NCBI GenBank assembly: GCA_021442155.1 | Contig: CM038223.1 | Span: 29,424,983-29,488,982 of the forward strand | Reading direction: 5' to 3' | From: Cymbidium sinense | Lineage: Eukaryota; Streptophyta; Magnoliopsida; Asparagales; Orchidaceae | Length of the DNA stretch: 64,000 nucleotides | Shown: positions 47,350-58,862 of the stretch, in pieces | Numbering within the stretch: the stretch's first letter is position 1 | Layout of the letters: each line of letters opens with the position of its first letter | Translations under genes and position numbers: made by a program | The notes under the pieces: generated by a model | The model's input: the letters and a program-made list of their open reading frames with translations, nothing else | Told to the model about the DNA's origin: nothing | Database searches by the model: none

Positions 47350-48010
47350 CTTTGCAACTGTTTGTCGAGGGTGACAAGTCAAAAAGACTTTTGCTCACAA
47401 AAAGCCAATGTCAAATCAAATACATAATTATTTTCATACTTAAATAACCTTAAGTCGGTAAGGATGTGGCCCGTGTCCTCTGTTTGGGTGACAATGACAC
47501 CACCACATAAAGTTACCACTGAGCCCTCTGACTTGGTGGTTTGCCTCAAAATGACACTACTAAATTACAGTCATGATCGCATATGTTCCTAACTTTGCTT
47601 TGAATGAATTATATAATGTATTAAAAAAGCTCTCTGTTATATAAGGTTGACTTATATTTGTCCCTTTAGACAAACTCCACCCTAGGTATACAAGGATACT
47701 TTGGATGACATAACCCATGGTTGTCAGGGTCTGAGCTACTACCTCCTAACTAAGTGGACTAGAGATAGCCTGATGATGGAACCATGGGATCTTGATCGGG
47801 CACATCCTGCCCCTAAATATAAGCTTTAAATTAAAATAATAAATCTCATAAATCCTAAACTCCACTCATTTATTACTATATGCTCGCTATTTATGATTCA
47901 CCCTTAATAAGTGCTCTCTCGATTAGGAGGGTAATTAACTGCTCCTTGCATCTATAGAAAACTTGGAACCGAGATCTAAAGTCCTTACAAAATGAGGGTG
48001 AAATAAGGTG
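47350..48010 (-). repeat. Dispersed repeat F, copy 1
   Basis: It is the reverse complement, at moderate identity, of 60.95-61.6 kb: AGGGTGGAGTTTGTCTAAAG, CCCGATCAAGATCCCATGG, GTAATTACC-type and GGACTTTAGATCT blocks occur in the same order. A third, shorter copy is at 50.45-50.8 kb. No coding signal; it is possibly an LTR. Confidence 0.7.
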
Positions 48011-48640
48011 GTAACATGCCTATCTACCTAAAATTTCCATTTTAATCATTATCTTCATTATGAGAGGTCGGTGAATTTTCCCACACTAAAGCACTATTAA
48101 TGTATTTTAACTGCAATAAGAACTTAGGAACAACCTCTTGATAGTCATTGGAGGAGTAAGTGTAAGACTAGGCGTCGATGGGGGTAGACTTCTACACTTA
48201 ACTATGAATGCTTACCATCACCACTTTCCTTCAAATTTGTGAAAATATGCTCCAAACTGGGAAATTCTTCTCCATCTTCAGGGTATTCTGATAATAAAAC
48301 TATAAAAGACCCCATTCTCTATGAAAGAAGGTCTATTTGTAGGCAAGGTATCCCAAATAACACCTAGGCCTCTTAATTATTAATTTGTCTCCATGAAGAT
48401 AGTAAAGTTATAAAGCCCATAATTGGAAAAAGACTTCTAATTGCTAAAAACAACTTATAACTACATAAGTGGCAATATCTGTTAGGAAAACATTTAATCA
48501 TTCACACAAATCAATGTAAGTTAGGTGGTTTATTAACTCGAATTACCATAAACTACCAAAATGCATCCAATTTTTCATATATCTCATTTTAAAACATTTT
48601 GAAGATTGCACTTTACATCCAAACTACTAGCTTTGTTCAC
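48011..48640. other. Noncoding stretch before the gypsy C tail
   Basis: AT-rich, nothing recognisable. The integrase of gypsy C should lie here but I cannot read it. Confidence 0.35.
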
Positions 48641-48689
48641 CACCAAACCATTGCTTCATTCATTAGCCATCCTTAAGCAATGAACCATC

Positions 48690-48822
48690 ATGTAATGGAA
48701 TAGAGAAGTAGTGCAATTAAATTCAATGGGATGGATTTCATCATGGGTTTGTTTGGAAGACTATGTACCACCTATCTAAATTTTTGACCTTGAGAGCAAG
48801 ATCATCTTGATGATGGGAATAT
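48690..48822 (+). pseudogene. Chromodomain-like integrase tail of gypsy C
   Basis: The plus strand at 48735-48815 gives S-S-W-V-C-L-E-D-Y-V-P-P-I, a stop, then I-F-D-L-E-S-K-I. This follows the E-A-S-W-E-x-[WY] ... F-x-L-E-D-K-V pattern at the end of chromovirus polyproteins. The 3' LTR begins right after it. Confidence 0.6.
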
Positions 48823-49234
48823 TGTAGTGAACTTAAAGTTCATCAAAAGGTCAAAAATGAAAGATAAGAAGAATGTAAAATGGATGATAGATTTTCAAAT
48901 AAAGAAGCATAACTATTAATGATAACAAGGATTGGCCTAGCAAATGAAGTAATAGTTGCCTTGTTAAGATGAAGTTCTTTGTGTGAGGGTTGCTGCAATT
49001 ACTAAAAGTGTTTCTTTGTAGTACAATTGTTGATTCTTTTATTCTATCCAAACCAACGTTACTTAGATTGAACCTTATATTCTACTTTGGAAAGTTTATA
49101 AATAAAACTGAATGGGGTTGAACAGGGGAGTGAAAAACTCTTTTGTTGTTTACATTTTTTATTCTTCTTTTCTCCTCCTGAGACATCGGTTTCCTTTTTG
49201 GAGTGTTCATAGCAAAATTTCCCATTTGATCTGT
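48823..49234 (+). repeat. 3' LTR of gypsy C
   Basis: It starts TGTAGTGAAC right after the chromodomain-like tail and follows the 5' LTR block by block, including TATAAATAA at 49097-49105. Its 3' end is set only by the end of similarity. Confidence 0.75.
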
Positions 49235-50449
49235 GTACTTAGAAATTTCATTTGTTGGATAAATTATATTTTCTTTGGATGTTTAGTTCTTTCATATACT
49301 ATCATCAATTTTTAACTATTAACTTTCATTTCTTTTGCATTATCCTTTTGCTCATTTATTTCCTTTAATGCATCTTGTTATGCTTCAACTTTTCTTGTTT
49401 TGGTTTATGGGAAATACTTTGTCAATCAACCCCTAAATTGAAAAATTCTTTGGTTTTAACTTTACATCTTTTGAGGTTTTTCTTTTCCACATGTGTGCAT
49501 GCGACCTATGTTACTTCTAAGAGCCATCCGCAATTTTGCACTGCCTCCTAGCTCAAATATTTATGGGAATGAACAACTTGAAAGAGAAAAACATAATTAT
49601 TGTCGAGGAACCGATAGTGCCAAGAAAAGTATAATATAATCTCTATCAAATTGTAATAATAATTTATCTCCATTTTCATCATGTAATCGTTGCTTTATGA
49701 TTTATGACAACAAATTCATTTTGTGAAAACATTTCCTGCATGCAATCTAGTCTTCTATTATAGCTACCATTGCTACCAAATACTAATAAGAAAAAAAAAA
49801 CTTGGGATCCCATTTTCTACTTTTCATAATTTTATTATTCGTTAAAATTTTTATGAGATTTTGACCTCATTCTTTATACATAGATGTAAATATGAATTGG
49901 TGCATAAACATGAAAGCACACATAAACTTCAGTAGATTTGAGTTACCTGAATAAAAATTTTAATGAAATAACCACAAAATTTAATGACTTAACTATATGG
50001 AAAAAATTTAAAACTTCATTTCATTTTTGTCTCCAAAAGATGTATTGTTGCATGTGTGTCCTCCAATGGCACAATATTCTTTTCCTACAATGTACTCTTA
50101 AATCATCTATTGCACATTTTTGATTATTTATGAAATATTTTCAGTTGGTTTAAATTCTTAATCTTGGAACAGAGTGAATATTGATAACTTGTACCAATAC
50201 GTAGTTTGGTTACCATGCAAAATATTACTCCCAATTTTGCTACTTCGAAGAACTACTCTCCTATGCATTACATTCTGATTTATTAAGAGTCTGAGATCAA
50301 ATATGTGGTCTCTAAAAATTTAGGTTCGGTCTCTAATTGAGAATTTATGTATTGATTCCTGATTAAATTTTCAGAAGGGAAATTAGATTGAAGATTAAAC
50401 ATGACTTACCATCAAGACTTACCCTCATTTTCCAATGACCTAGGTACGC
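49235..50449. other. Noncoding stretch right of gypsy C
   Basis: AT-rich. If the exon at 34818 belonged to a real gene split by gypsy C, its next exon would be expected here or further right, but I see none. Confidence 0.4.
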
Positions 50450-50800
50450 CTGTTCACCATAGGTGCAAGCACCTATGATTAATTAGCATCCATAGTTAAT
50501 TACCCCTCATATCACAATAGAAGGGCCCTCTCGATTTAGGTTGGATGTTTGTATTGATCTTTAGTGTGAATTGGTGTTTAGTGATATTTGTGTGAATGAC
50601 TATCTAGGATAAAGGGAAGTAGTCCCGATCAAGATCCCATGATTTTGTCATCCCATGCCCACTGTTATTCTATGCTATCAACATCAGACAGCTATTACTC
50701 ATAATGTCCAGGGAACTTAATTAGTAGTCATGGGTGCCTCATCATAGGAATCGAGTGTGAGTTAGAGTTATTATGTGTATTGGAGTATTTAATCTAAACT
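50450..50800 (+). repeat. Dispersed repeat F, copy 2 (shorter)
   Basis: It has CATAGTTAATTACCCCTC, CCTCTCGATTTAGG and CCCGATCAAGATCCCATGAT, in the order seen in the copies at 47.35-48.0 kb (reverse) and 60.95-61.6 kb. Confidence 0.65.
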
Positions 50801-50879
50801 TAGTTTTATAAGTTTGATCGATCATTTAGTTTTATGACTTCCTCTTCTTGACAAAATGATTTGAGAATTTTATGAGGTA

Positions 50880-51245
50880 GGATTTACATCCATTATATAA
50901 CCAATGTTAACTGAAATTTTTCTTGCAAACATAAACCGACATCTATTGGAATGCTCGATTGAGTTAGACTTACGCCCTTAGAATGGAAGTTTTCTTTGTA
51001 AATATATATTGGGGTTACATCCATTGAAATTTCATGACTTTAAGAATATGATCCATTTTGCAGACAATGAATGGGCTTACATCCTTCGGAAAGCCAATAT
51101 AAATGTAGAGTTTGTTTTACTAATATAAATTGGACATTCATCAGAATGTTGATTATTAAATGTAGAGTCCATTTTGTGCACATTGATTGTGCTTACATCC
51201 TTTGGAATGCCAATTATTAAATATGAAGTCTATTTTGCAGATAGA
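50880..51245 (+). repeat. Minisatellite, about 55-70-bp unit, 5-6 copies
   Basis: The phrase TTACATCC followed by TTGGAATGCCAATTATTAAAT and GTCCATTTTGCAGA (with variants) recurs from about 50885, 50942, 51012, 51072, 51125 and 51190. Units are diverged. Confidence 0.75.
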
Positions 51246-51799
51246 TTTTGATGATGTAATGAAGTGTCATCTCTTCTCACTTTCAGATTTGTTTGCCTCC
51301 CGGGAGTCATTACCTTATTTGTTGAGTTCAAGAGGATGTTTGCTATGCAATTTGCAAGTGCTCAAAAACCATTGTATATTTCCCAAGCCCTTCCATAAAT
51401 GAGGTAAGAACTTGATGAGTCTTGAGGAATTTCAACACACATTTCTAATAAGAGATGTTGGAAATTAAAGATTTGAAATCCACAATTGCCCAAGCTGCAC
51501 TTGCTTAATGAAAGAAGGACCCTTTAAATATGTTCTCAGATTCTAACAACCAAAGACACTCCAAATAATAAAAAACTATGTAAATACGAAAGAATACAAT
51601 GAAGTTATTCAACCAACACCATCGATCCGAGTAAAAGACTCAGCAAAGATATCTCTTTGAGAGCAAACCTAGTGGTGGGTAATGTGCCAAGAAGAGAAGA
51701 TAAAAGAAGGCGACCAGGCACCACCAGGGGTTTAGGAATCTTACAACTTGTTACCAAGGAGCTAAATACTCATAACCCACATTAACAACTCCTCTCAGA
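51246..51799. other. Noncoding stretch
   Basis: Nothing recognisable. By position it could be 5' leader or early gag of the remnant that follows. Confidence 0.35.
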
Positions 51800-52350
51800 G
51801 TATTAATGGTTGAGTTAGTAGAGGCCAATTAAAATATGGAATATTTTAAGAGACCACTACCAATGAAACTCGATACAGTTCGTTATCGATCAAGGCACTA
51901 TGCTTACCACCATGAGCATGGTCATGAGACTAAAGAGTGTAGACACCTAAAAGTCTAGTTAACAAATTGATTGCCAAGTTAAAAGTATTTTGATCAACAT
52001 AAGAAGCTCGGTCAACATAATCATTAAGTTGGTATTCAACAAGCTAAGATTAACTAACTCTAAATTCACCACTAGGGATTTCTAGATTTCTTAGAAGAGT
52101 GAAGAGAAATTAAATGATTACCTCCCGACTTAAGAAGGGAGTAAACAATTCATCATGGCTATGAGTAACTTTATCACCTACAACACCATCTTTGGTTGAT
52201 CTTTAGTCATCACTTTTCAAGTAGTGTTATCAACTTTCCACATAACCATCAAATTTTGAACTAGATGTGAGGAAATCACGTTAACCAAAATCTCAATCAG
52301 TCTTGAGCCTGCTACTAAAAGGCAGTTGGCATATCTAGTAAGAAAGATGA
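51800..52350 (+). pseudogene. Gypsy gag-protease remnant E
   Basis: The plus strand at 51900-51955 reads Y-H-H-E-H-G-H-E-T-K-E-C-R-H-L-K. This is the H-x-x-x-G-H-x-T-x-x-C-x-x-L-[KR] zinc-knuckle-like block of plant gypsy gag, with its first cysteine lost. Frames downstream to 52300 are compatible with the run-up to the protease but broken. No pol follows. Confidence 0.65.
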
Positions 52351-53330
52351 AGTATTATAGCTAGAGACCACAAGAACTGGAATTGAAGTTCTCAAGGAGA
52401 TAGAAGAGATTCCCACAAAGAAGGATTCAGAGCAAGTTCTAAAGATCAACTCAAACTATAGTATAAGACCAAGACCTTGCTAAGGTCAGAACTTAACTTT
52501 AAAATAAAAGACTAACAATCTATATAGTTAGCGATTATAATGTAAGACTGACTCTTGTGAGGTCAACAATTAAACTTTAAAAAAAAGATCAACTCTATGT
52601 GGACAATAGTGTAAAATTGACACACTATGAGCATCAACTAAAATGCAAAATGAATTCACCATTAAGAACCTAAGTGTTTTAACGGCAAAGTCAAAATAAA
52701 GAATTTATTTAACTAATAGTAATTATAAGACTGCCTAGAGAAATTTAATCAATGTGTATATCAAGTTCCGAATAGAATGTTAATAAGGAGTATAACACCA
52801 ATGACATGAGTAAGTTCTTTATTCTAGAAAGAAGTAGCCTTCATTATTACTTAAAAGAAAGGAGAAAACATTTCAAAGTTGTACTTAACATAAAAATATA
52901 TTTTTCATTCATGAAGTATTGCTCTTTTAATTGAATTCCTCAAGTAATGGTCTGATATTAAAAAAGTTTTATTAGTACTTTTGTCACTTATTTACATTAT
53001 TTAATGAGAATTGGAGTGGGCCGAGCAAGATTATGGCAGTTGACGATGTGAATTGTGAGACTGGTGTAAGCGGTTGTGGGATGAGGGGCTCTAGCAGACT
53101 TTGACAAATGAACGATGAGATGAGCCATCACAAGTCGAGCAATAGTCTGTTGGAAATTATGTTGGTTGGATTGCCACTAGTGCCCCCACTATTGCCCAGC
53201 CATTAGCTCCACCTCCACAGACAACCTTCTTAAATTGGATATTTTAAAATATTTTCAAATGAAAACTTAGTTTTTAAAGTTTGTAACAAAGTAAATTGTC
53301 AATTAAGATATTAAAATAGAGCACACTAAT
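52351..53330. other. Noncoding stretch
   Basis: At 52450-52650 the phrase AAGACCAA(G/C)... GGTCA(A/G)... ACTTTAA recurs three times as a worn local repeat. Nothing else recognised. Confidence 0.4.
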
Positions 53331-53899
53331 AAATCAAAAAAAATTTAGAAATGTAAGAAGACGAGGCATAGAGATTTTCATCTGGTTCGACCAAACCTAA
53401 AAACTGGCCTATGTCCACACCTAGTCATCCTGATTAGGAATTCACTAAATAAAATGAGATTATGACTACTCCTATACTTTTTTACTTTGGGCATGTACAA
53501 CTCCAAATATACTTTTCTACACCGAGACATGATAACTCCAACACCATACTTTCCTACAACGGGCAAGTACAATCCCAAGTAAAGAGAACAAAAGAAGAAA
53601 AGATATAATATAAATATCTAACTCTCAATTTAAAATAATTTTGCACTAAAGTCCCAACTAAAATAATATTGAGATAAATAACAAAGAGAGTTCAAAGTGA
53701 ATATATTTCTTGTTGAATTATTTTTCTATGAAGCACATAAAGTAAATAGATCTTTGAAAAATATTTGACTTCAAAAAGGGAAAGATTTGAAAAATAAATG
53801 AACTTGAAAAACTATATGATATGGAATCACTTGGATTATTTAAACTTTAAAGTATTTACATGAATATGTAATCCAAAAGACTTGTGCAATGAATACTTT
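53331..53899 (-). other. LTR-leader-like stretch beside repeat E copy 2
   Basis: Positions 53350-53580 are less AT-rich, with a short tandem-like phrase (TACTTTGGGCATGTACAACTCC, 22 bases split as TACTTTGGGCATG and TACAACTCC, with variants at about 53485, 53515 and 53550). A 66-codon minus-strand frame covers it but shows no known domain. It is probably part of the same LTR-like element as the next feature. Confidence 0.4.
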
Positions 53900-55336
53900 C
53901 AAATAAATAAGCGATGAATTCCTTAGTTGAGAAATTACTTTGAAACAAAAAAGCAAGAAATCCATTTAAGAATCAATGTACTCTTATAAAACTCTTTTAT
54001 GATATGAAAGCTATAACACTTGACAAAAAAATAATTTCAACCAATAAAATAAATGATTTTTCAAATCACTTGAGATGAGAATGAAAAATCTTAAGAAGAA
54101 AAACTTTAACAATAATTCATAAAAGTTCTTTTCATCCAAATCAAACAATTGAAAAACTAAAAATCAAAAGCATATAATGGATTGAAAACTCTTACTCATA
54201 TCTTTATATATGTAAGAAATGAGGGCAAGACTTGAGTTGAACTTTCCAAATCTTGAAGAAGCAACAAAGTGAGTTTCAACCAAGAAAGAATTAAATGGGA
54301 ATTGTTAACTTGTTAACACTTTGAATCTACCAAACAATTTGCAAGGTTTTGGCCAAAGGATTCTAATGAGAAAGAAAAGAGATTTGGTGCTTAATATTCA
54401 AGAGACATTTAAAAAAAAATTGCAAGGGTTTGGTCTAGAGAGAGGAAGCAAGAGAAATAAAAGCTAAGGAAAAAACCTCTTTAAATAGAATAGGTCGCTA
54501 AATTGTATTAGGAAACTATTTGATTTCTATTTGAATATCTCAATCATATAATCCAAAATTTTCAATTTGAAAATTTCAACCAAGTATGATTAGAGAGAGA
54601 GATATGAGGAAGAATATTAATCAATCCAATCAAATAAAATTAAGGGAATAAATCAATAATATTCAGCCAAATAAGGATAAAGAGAGGAAAAATTAATTTG
54701 GTAAAAATTTGAACTTGAATAATAAACACATGATTTAATTTTTAAATCTAATTGAATTCAAACTTTAATGAGATCTTCCATGCAAGGGTGGAGGGAATTA
54801 TTTTGAATCCACTTAACATAAACATGTTATCCTTAATTAATTAAGGAATCAATTTTGGAAGTCATTCAAAAAAATTGAATTTAAAATATAGTAAGGATAA
54901 ATTAGCATAGGATGGCCAAAGCATTTACAAAAAGAGTTCATCCATGATTTAATGCAACAAATATGAGAGATCAATTAACTAATATAGATTTGAAACATTA
55001 AGGAAAGTCATGAAATAAAATAATAAAAATAAATCAAGAAAAATAAACATGAATTCCAAATGTTTTCAAGTATAGATTCAATCTCCATTTAATACAATTA
55101 ATTGATCTTGAATAAATTATAGAAAATAAATTAAAATATATTTTAATTAATTTAAACAAATCAAGTTACTCTAAATAAAATACTAGAAGGTCATATATTT
55201 TCATAAATAATTAAATTAAAAATAAAAACTGTATAAATACATGGATCATTTGAATTTGAATTTAAATTAACTTAAAATAAATCAAATAAACTTTAAAAAT
55301 ACATGGATCATTTGAATTTGAAAAATAAACATGAAT
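53900..55336 (-). repeat. LTR-like repeat E, copy 2 (inverted partner of 31.9-33.85 kb)
   Basis: See 31900-33850 for the matching blocks. The right edge also contains a short direct duplication, AAATACATGGATCATTTGAA at 55236 and 55298. It ends at AACATGAATTC, where the 5S-derived array begins. Confidence 0.7.
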
Positions 55337-55686
55337 TCGTCATGTTGAACAATCTGTTGATACTGCCCATTTTATTTCCTTTTATTTTTATTTTATTTTA
55401 CTGTTGACACTGGAGAACTCGGAAATCGACTTTGAAAATGTTATAGATGGGATACCTCGGACTGAAAAACTGAGTTGTGGGGCCCATACGGCCATTCCAT
55501 GCATCTCGTGTGAAGGCCGCACGGAAATCACCATAACTTTGCGCAAGATCGTCCGATTCGCCATTATGAACCTATCCGAAAATATCTCAGCACAGTGAAT
55601 GAGCACAGATGCATTTAGGACCGTATCTCGATTTTTTTTTGAATAGGGGCATGAACGAGTTCGGATGAGCAATTTCTGGAAAGCTC

Positions 55687-55795
55687 GGCGTGACCGCACG
55701 CATACGATCCCATGAGAACTCTTTAATTAAGCATGCTTAGGCGAGATCAATACTATGATGGGTGACCTCCTGGGAAGTCATCATGTTGAACCATA
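55687..55795 (+). pseudogene. 5S rRNA-like copy 1
   Basis: It has GATCCCATGAGAACTC, TTAAGCATGCTTAGGCGAGA (box A region) and GATGGGTGACCTCCTGGGAAG (box C region, 21 bases, split GATGGGTGACC and TCCTGGGAAG). The 5' part is shortened. The best-preserved 3' half of all copies. Confidence 0.85.
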
Positions 55796-56143
55796 TGCTG
55801 ATGACGCACATTTTATTTTCTTTTATTAATATTTTATTTTAACGTTAATGCTAGAGAACTCAACGATCGACTCTAAAAATGTCATCGATGGGATGCCTCA
55901 GACTGAAAAACACGAGCCATGGGGCCCACAAGGCTGATCTGTGCATCTCGTGTGGAGGTCGCACAGAAATTGCCATAACTTCCTGCACGATCATCTGATT
56001 CACCATTATTACCCCAATTTGGAAAGATCACGCGACGCGACGAGATAAGTCATCTAGCAGAGTATCTCGACTTCGGCTATTTCAAATCTTTACCGTGGCA
56101 CTGACGGGTTCTGCATGAGCACAATTTGCGGTAAATCTCTAGC

Positions 56144-56255
56144 GGGTGTGACCTCACCTGCACACCAGATCCCATGAGAACTCTTCAGTTATGTGTGCTT
56201 GGGAGAGAGCAGTACTATGATGGGTGACCTCTTCGGAAGTCATCTTGTTGAACCA
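56144..56255 (+). pseudogene. 5S rRNA-like copy 2
   Basis: It starts GGGTGTGACC, has GATCCCATGAGAACTC, and box C changed to GGGTGACCTCTTCGGAAGTC. Full-length apart from the missing bases shared by the array. Confidence 0.85.
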
Positions 56256-56629
56256 TCTATTGATGCCGCCCATTTTATTTCCTTTTATTTTTATTTTATT
56301 TTACCGTTGACGCTGGAGAACTCAGAGATCGAATCCGAAAATGTCGTTGATGGGATGCCTCGGACGGAAAAACACGAGCCATGCGGCCCACTTGGTTGAT
56401 CCGCACGTCTGGTGTGGAGGCCGCACAAAAATTGCTATAACTTTGCGCACGATCTTTTGATTCGCCAATATGACCCCAATCCGGAAAGATCTCCGTGGTG
56501 CGCACAACGCGCAGATGTGCTGCAGACGCATCTAACAAGACCTGTATCACCGATTTTGGCTATTTTGAAGCCTTACTGTGGCACGGATGAGTTCGCATGA
56601 GAACAATTTGCGGCAAATCTCTAACGAGC

Positions 56630-56722
56630 GGGAGTGCACTAGCACACAAGATCCTATGAGAACTCTTTAGTTAAGCGTGCAAGGCGACTATGATGGGTGA
56701 CCGGGAAGTCATCGTTGAATGA
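56630..56722 (+). pseudogene. 5S rRNA-like copy 3, internally deleted
   Basis: TTAAGCGTGC of box A is intact, but bases are lost after it and inside box C (GGGTGACCGGGAAGTC lacks TCCT). About 93 bp long. Confidence 0.8.
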
Positions 56723-57046
56723 TCTCTTGATGCATTTTATTTTGTTTTATTTTATTTAATTTTATCGTTGATCGGAGAACTCCGATTGACAAAATGTCAT
56801 AGATGGGATGACTAAAAAAAACATGAGCCATGTAGCCACTACTGCGATCTCTCGAGGAGGCGCATAGAAATCACCATAACTTCACACATCGTCCTCGATT
56901 TGCCATTATGATCACAATAAAAGATCTTCGTATGCAGATGAGCGAAGCATCTGGCAGGATCCGTATCTCAAATTTTGGCTATTTCAAAGCCTTACCGCGA
57001 CACGTACGGGATCCACATGAGCACAATTTATGGCAAATCTCCAGCC

Positions 57047-57158
57047 ATGGTGACTGCACAAGCACACCATATCCCATGAGAACTCTTCAGTTATGCATGC
57101 TTGGGTGAGAGCAGTACTATGATGAGTGACCTCCTCGGAAGTCATCGCGTTGAACCAT
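57047..57158 (+). pseudogene. 5S rRNA-like copy 4
   Basis: It has ATCCCATGAGAACTC, GCTTGGGTGAGAGCAGTACT and GAGTGACCTCCTCGGAAGTC. Nearly full-length. Confidence 0.85.
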
Positions 57159-57528
57159 CTGTTGATATCGCCCATTTTGTTTCATTTTAATTTTATTTTA
57201 TTTTACTGTTGATGCCGGAGAACTCGACGATTGACTCTGAAAACTTCACCGATGGTATTCCTCAGACTGAAAAACATGAGCCGTAAGGCCCATGCGGTTG
57301 ATCCGTGCATCTTATGCAAAGGCCGCACGAAAATCTCCATGACTTCATGCACGATCGTCCGATTCTCCATTATGACCCCAATCTGGAAAGATCTCCGCTG
57401 GGCGCACGGAGAGTAGATGAGCCGCAGGCACATCTAGTGGGACCTGTATCTCTTATTTTGGTTATTTTGAAGCTTTATCGCAACATATACGAGTTTCGCA
57501 TGAACACAATTTGTGGAAAATCTCCAGC

Positions 57529-57634
57529 GGGTGTGACCGCACCAGTACACTAGATCCCATGAGAACTCTTCAATGAAGCGACGAGAGCAGTACTATGATG
57601 GGTGACCTCCTGGGAAGTCATCGTGTTGAACCAT
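57529..57634 (+). pseudogene. 5S rRNA-like copy 5
   Basis: GGGTGTGACCGCACCAG start and an intact GGGTGACCTCCTGGGAAGTC; box A has lost several bases (CAATGAAGCGACGAGAG). Confidence 0.85.
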
Positions 57635-57965
57635 CTGTTGATGCCGCCCATTTTATTTCCTTTCATTTTTATTTTATTTCATCGTTGATGCGGAGAACTC
57701 GAATCGACTCCAAAATGTTGTAGATGGGATGCCTCAGTTGAAAAACATGAGTGGAGCTCACATATCGCCAAGCATCTCGTGTGTGCGGTAAGGAACGCCA
57801 AAAATTCATGCACAATCGCCCCTATTGCCATTATAACCGGAAAGATCTCCACGGGCACGACGCGTAGTAGATGCAAAAGCTCATATGGTGGACGGATATA
57901 TCGATTTTGGCTATTTCAAAGCCTTAATGCGACGCATACGTGATTAGTAGAATTTACGAACTCTA

Positions 57966-58050
57966 GGCGACTAGACACCAGATCACATGAGAACTTTTCA
58001 ATTAAGCATGCTTGGGCAAGAGCAATACTATGATAAGTGACCTCCTAGGG
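57966..58050 (+). pseudogene. 5S rRNA-like copy 6, truncated by internal recombination
   Basis: It is normal up to GTGACCTCCTAGGG, then jumps straight to a later part of the spacer (CCCACACG ... TCGATGGGATGCC). The 3' end of the gene and the T-rich spacer segment are missing, which explains the short unit that follows (338 bp). Confidence 0.8.
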
Positions 58051-58303
58051 CCCACACGTCGATGGGATGCCTTGGACTGAAAAATGCGAGTCGTGGGGCC
58101 TACATGGTTGATCCGCGCATCTCGTGCAAATGCCGCACGAAAATCACGATAAGTTCAGGAACGATCATCCGATTCGCCATTCTGACCCCAATCTGGCGAT
58201 GCGCAGATGAGTCAGGGGCATCTAGGGACACGTATCATGGCTAGTTGAAGCCACTGCAGCACGAACGGGTTCCGCATGAGCACAATTTATAAAAAATCTT
58301 GCC

Positions 58304-58398
58304 GAGAGTGACCGCACACACAGATCCATGAGAACTCTTGTTAAGCTTTTGCGAGCGATATGATGGGTGATCTCTTGGGAAGTCATCATGTTGAACCT
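58304..58398 (+). pseudogene. 5S rRNA-like copy 7, internally deleted
   Basis: It has CCATGAGAACTC, a damaged box A and GGGTGATCTCTTGGGAAGTC. Confidence 0.8.
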
Positions 58399-58765
58399 TC
58401 TATTGATGCCGCCCATTTTATTTTCTTTTATTTTTATTTTATTTTATCGTTGATGCCGGAGAACTCAATGATCCACTCCAAAATCATCATCGATGGGATA
58501 CCTCAAACTGAAAAACACAAGCCATGGGGCCCACGCAGCTGATCCGCGCATCTTGTGTGGAGGCCGCACAGAAATCGCCATAACTTTTTGCACGATCGTC
58601 TGATTTTCCATTATGACCCCAATCTGTAAAGATCTCCGCAGGGAGCACGACGCGTAGATGGGCTAAAGGTGCATCTGTAGGGAGTCATATCTCTTATTTC
58701 AGTTATTTCAAACCCTTACCTAGGCACTTACGGGTTTTGCATGAGCACAATTTATGGCAAATCAG

Positions 58766-58862
58766 CAAATGACACTCACATGAGAATTCTTCAGTTATGC
58801 ATGATTGGGCGAGAGCAATACTATGATGGGTGACCTCCTACAAAGACTTCGTGTTGAACCGT
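58766..58862 (+). pseudogene. 5S rRNA-like copy 8, 5'-shortened
   Basis: The 5' third is reduced (AAATGACACTCACATGAGAA), but GGGCGAGAGCAATACT and GGGTGACCTCCT are kept. Confidence 0.8.

Larger units (their letters stand above)
35043..49234 (+). mobile_element. Ty3/gypsy retrotransposon C, split by nested insertions
   Basis: Two direct repeats of about 0.42 kb (35043-35470 and 48823-49234) bracket plus-strand gag (35.77 kb), protease (37.15 kb), RT (38.05 kb) and RNase H (38.4-38.64 kb) remnants and, at the far end, a chromodomain-like integrase tail (48.73-48.82 kb). The order and orientation fit one chromovirus-like element. The 14-kb span is explained by inserts: a MITE-like piece, a minus-strand gypsy at 38.65-41.85 kb and further repeats at 42-48.6 kb. 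Most of integrase is missing. No clean target duplication was found. Confidence 0.75.

Noticed and set aside
55388..57876. Many 60-100-codon frames on both strands across the 5S-derived array
   Set aside because: They recur with the array period and read spacer plus 5S sequence; they are not proteins.
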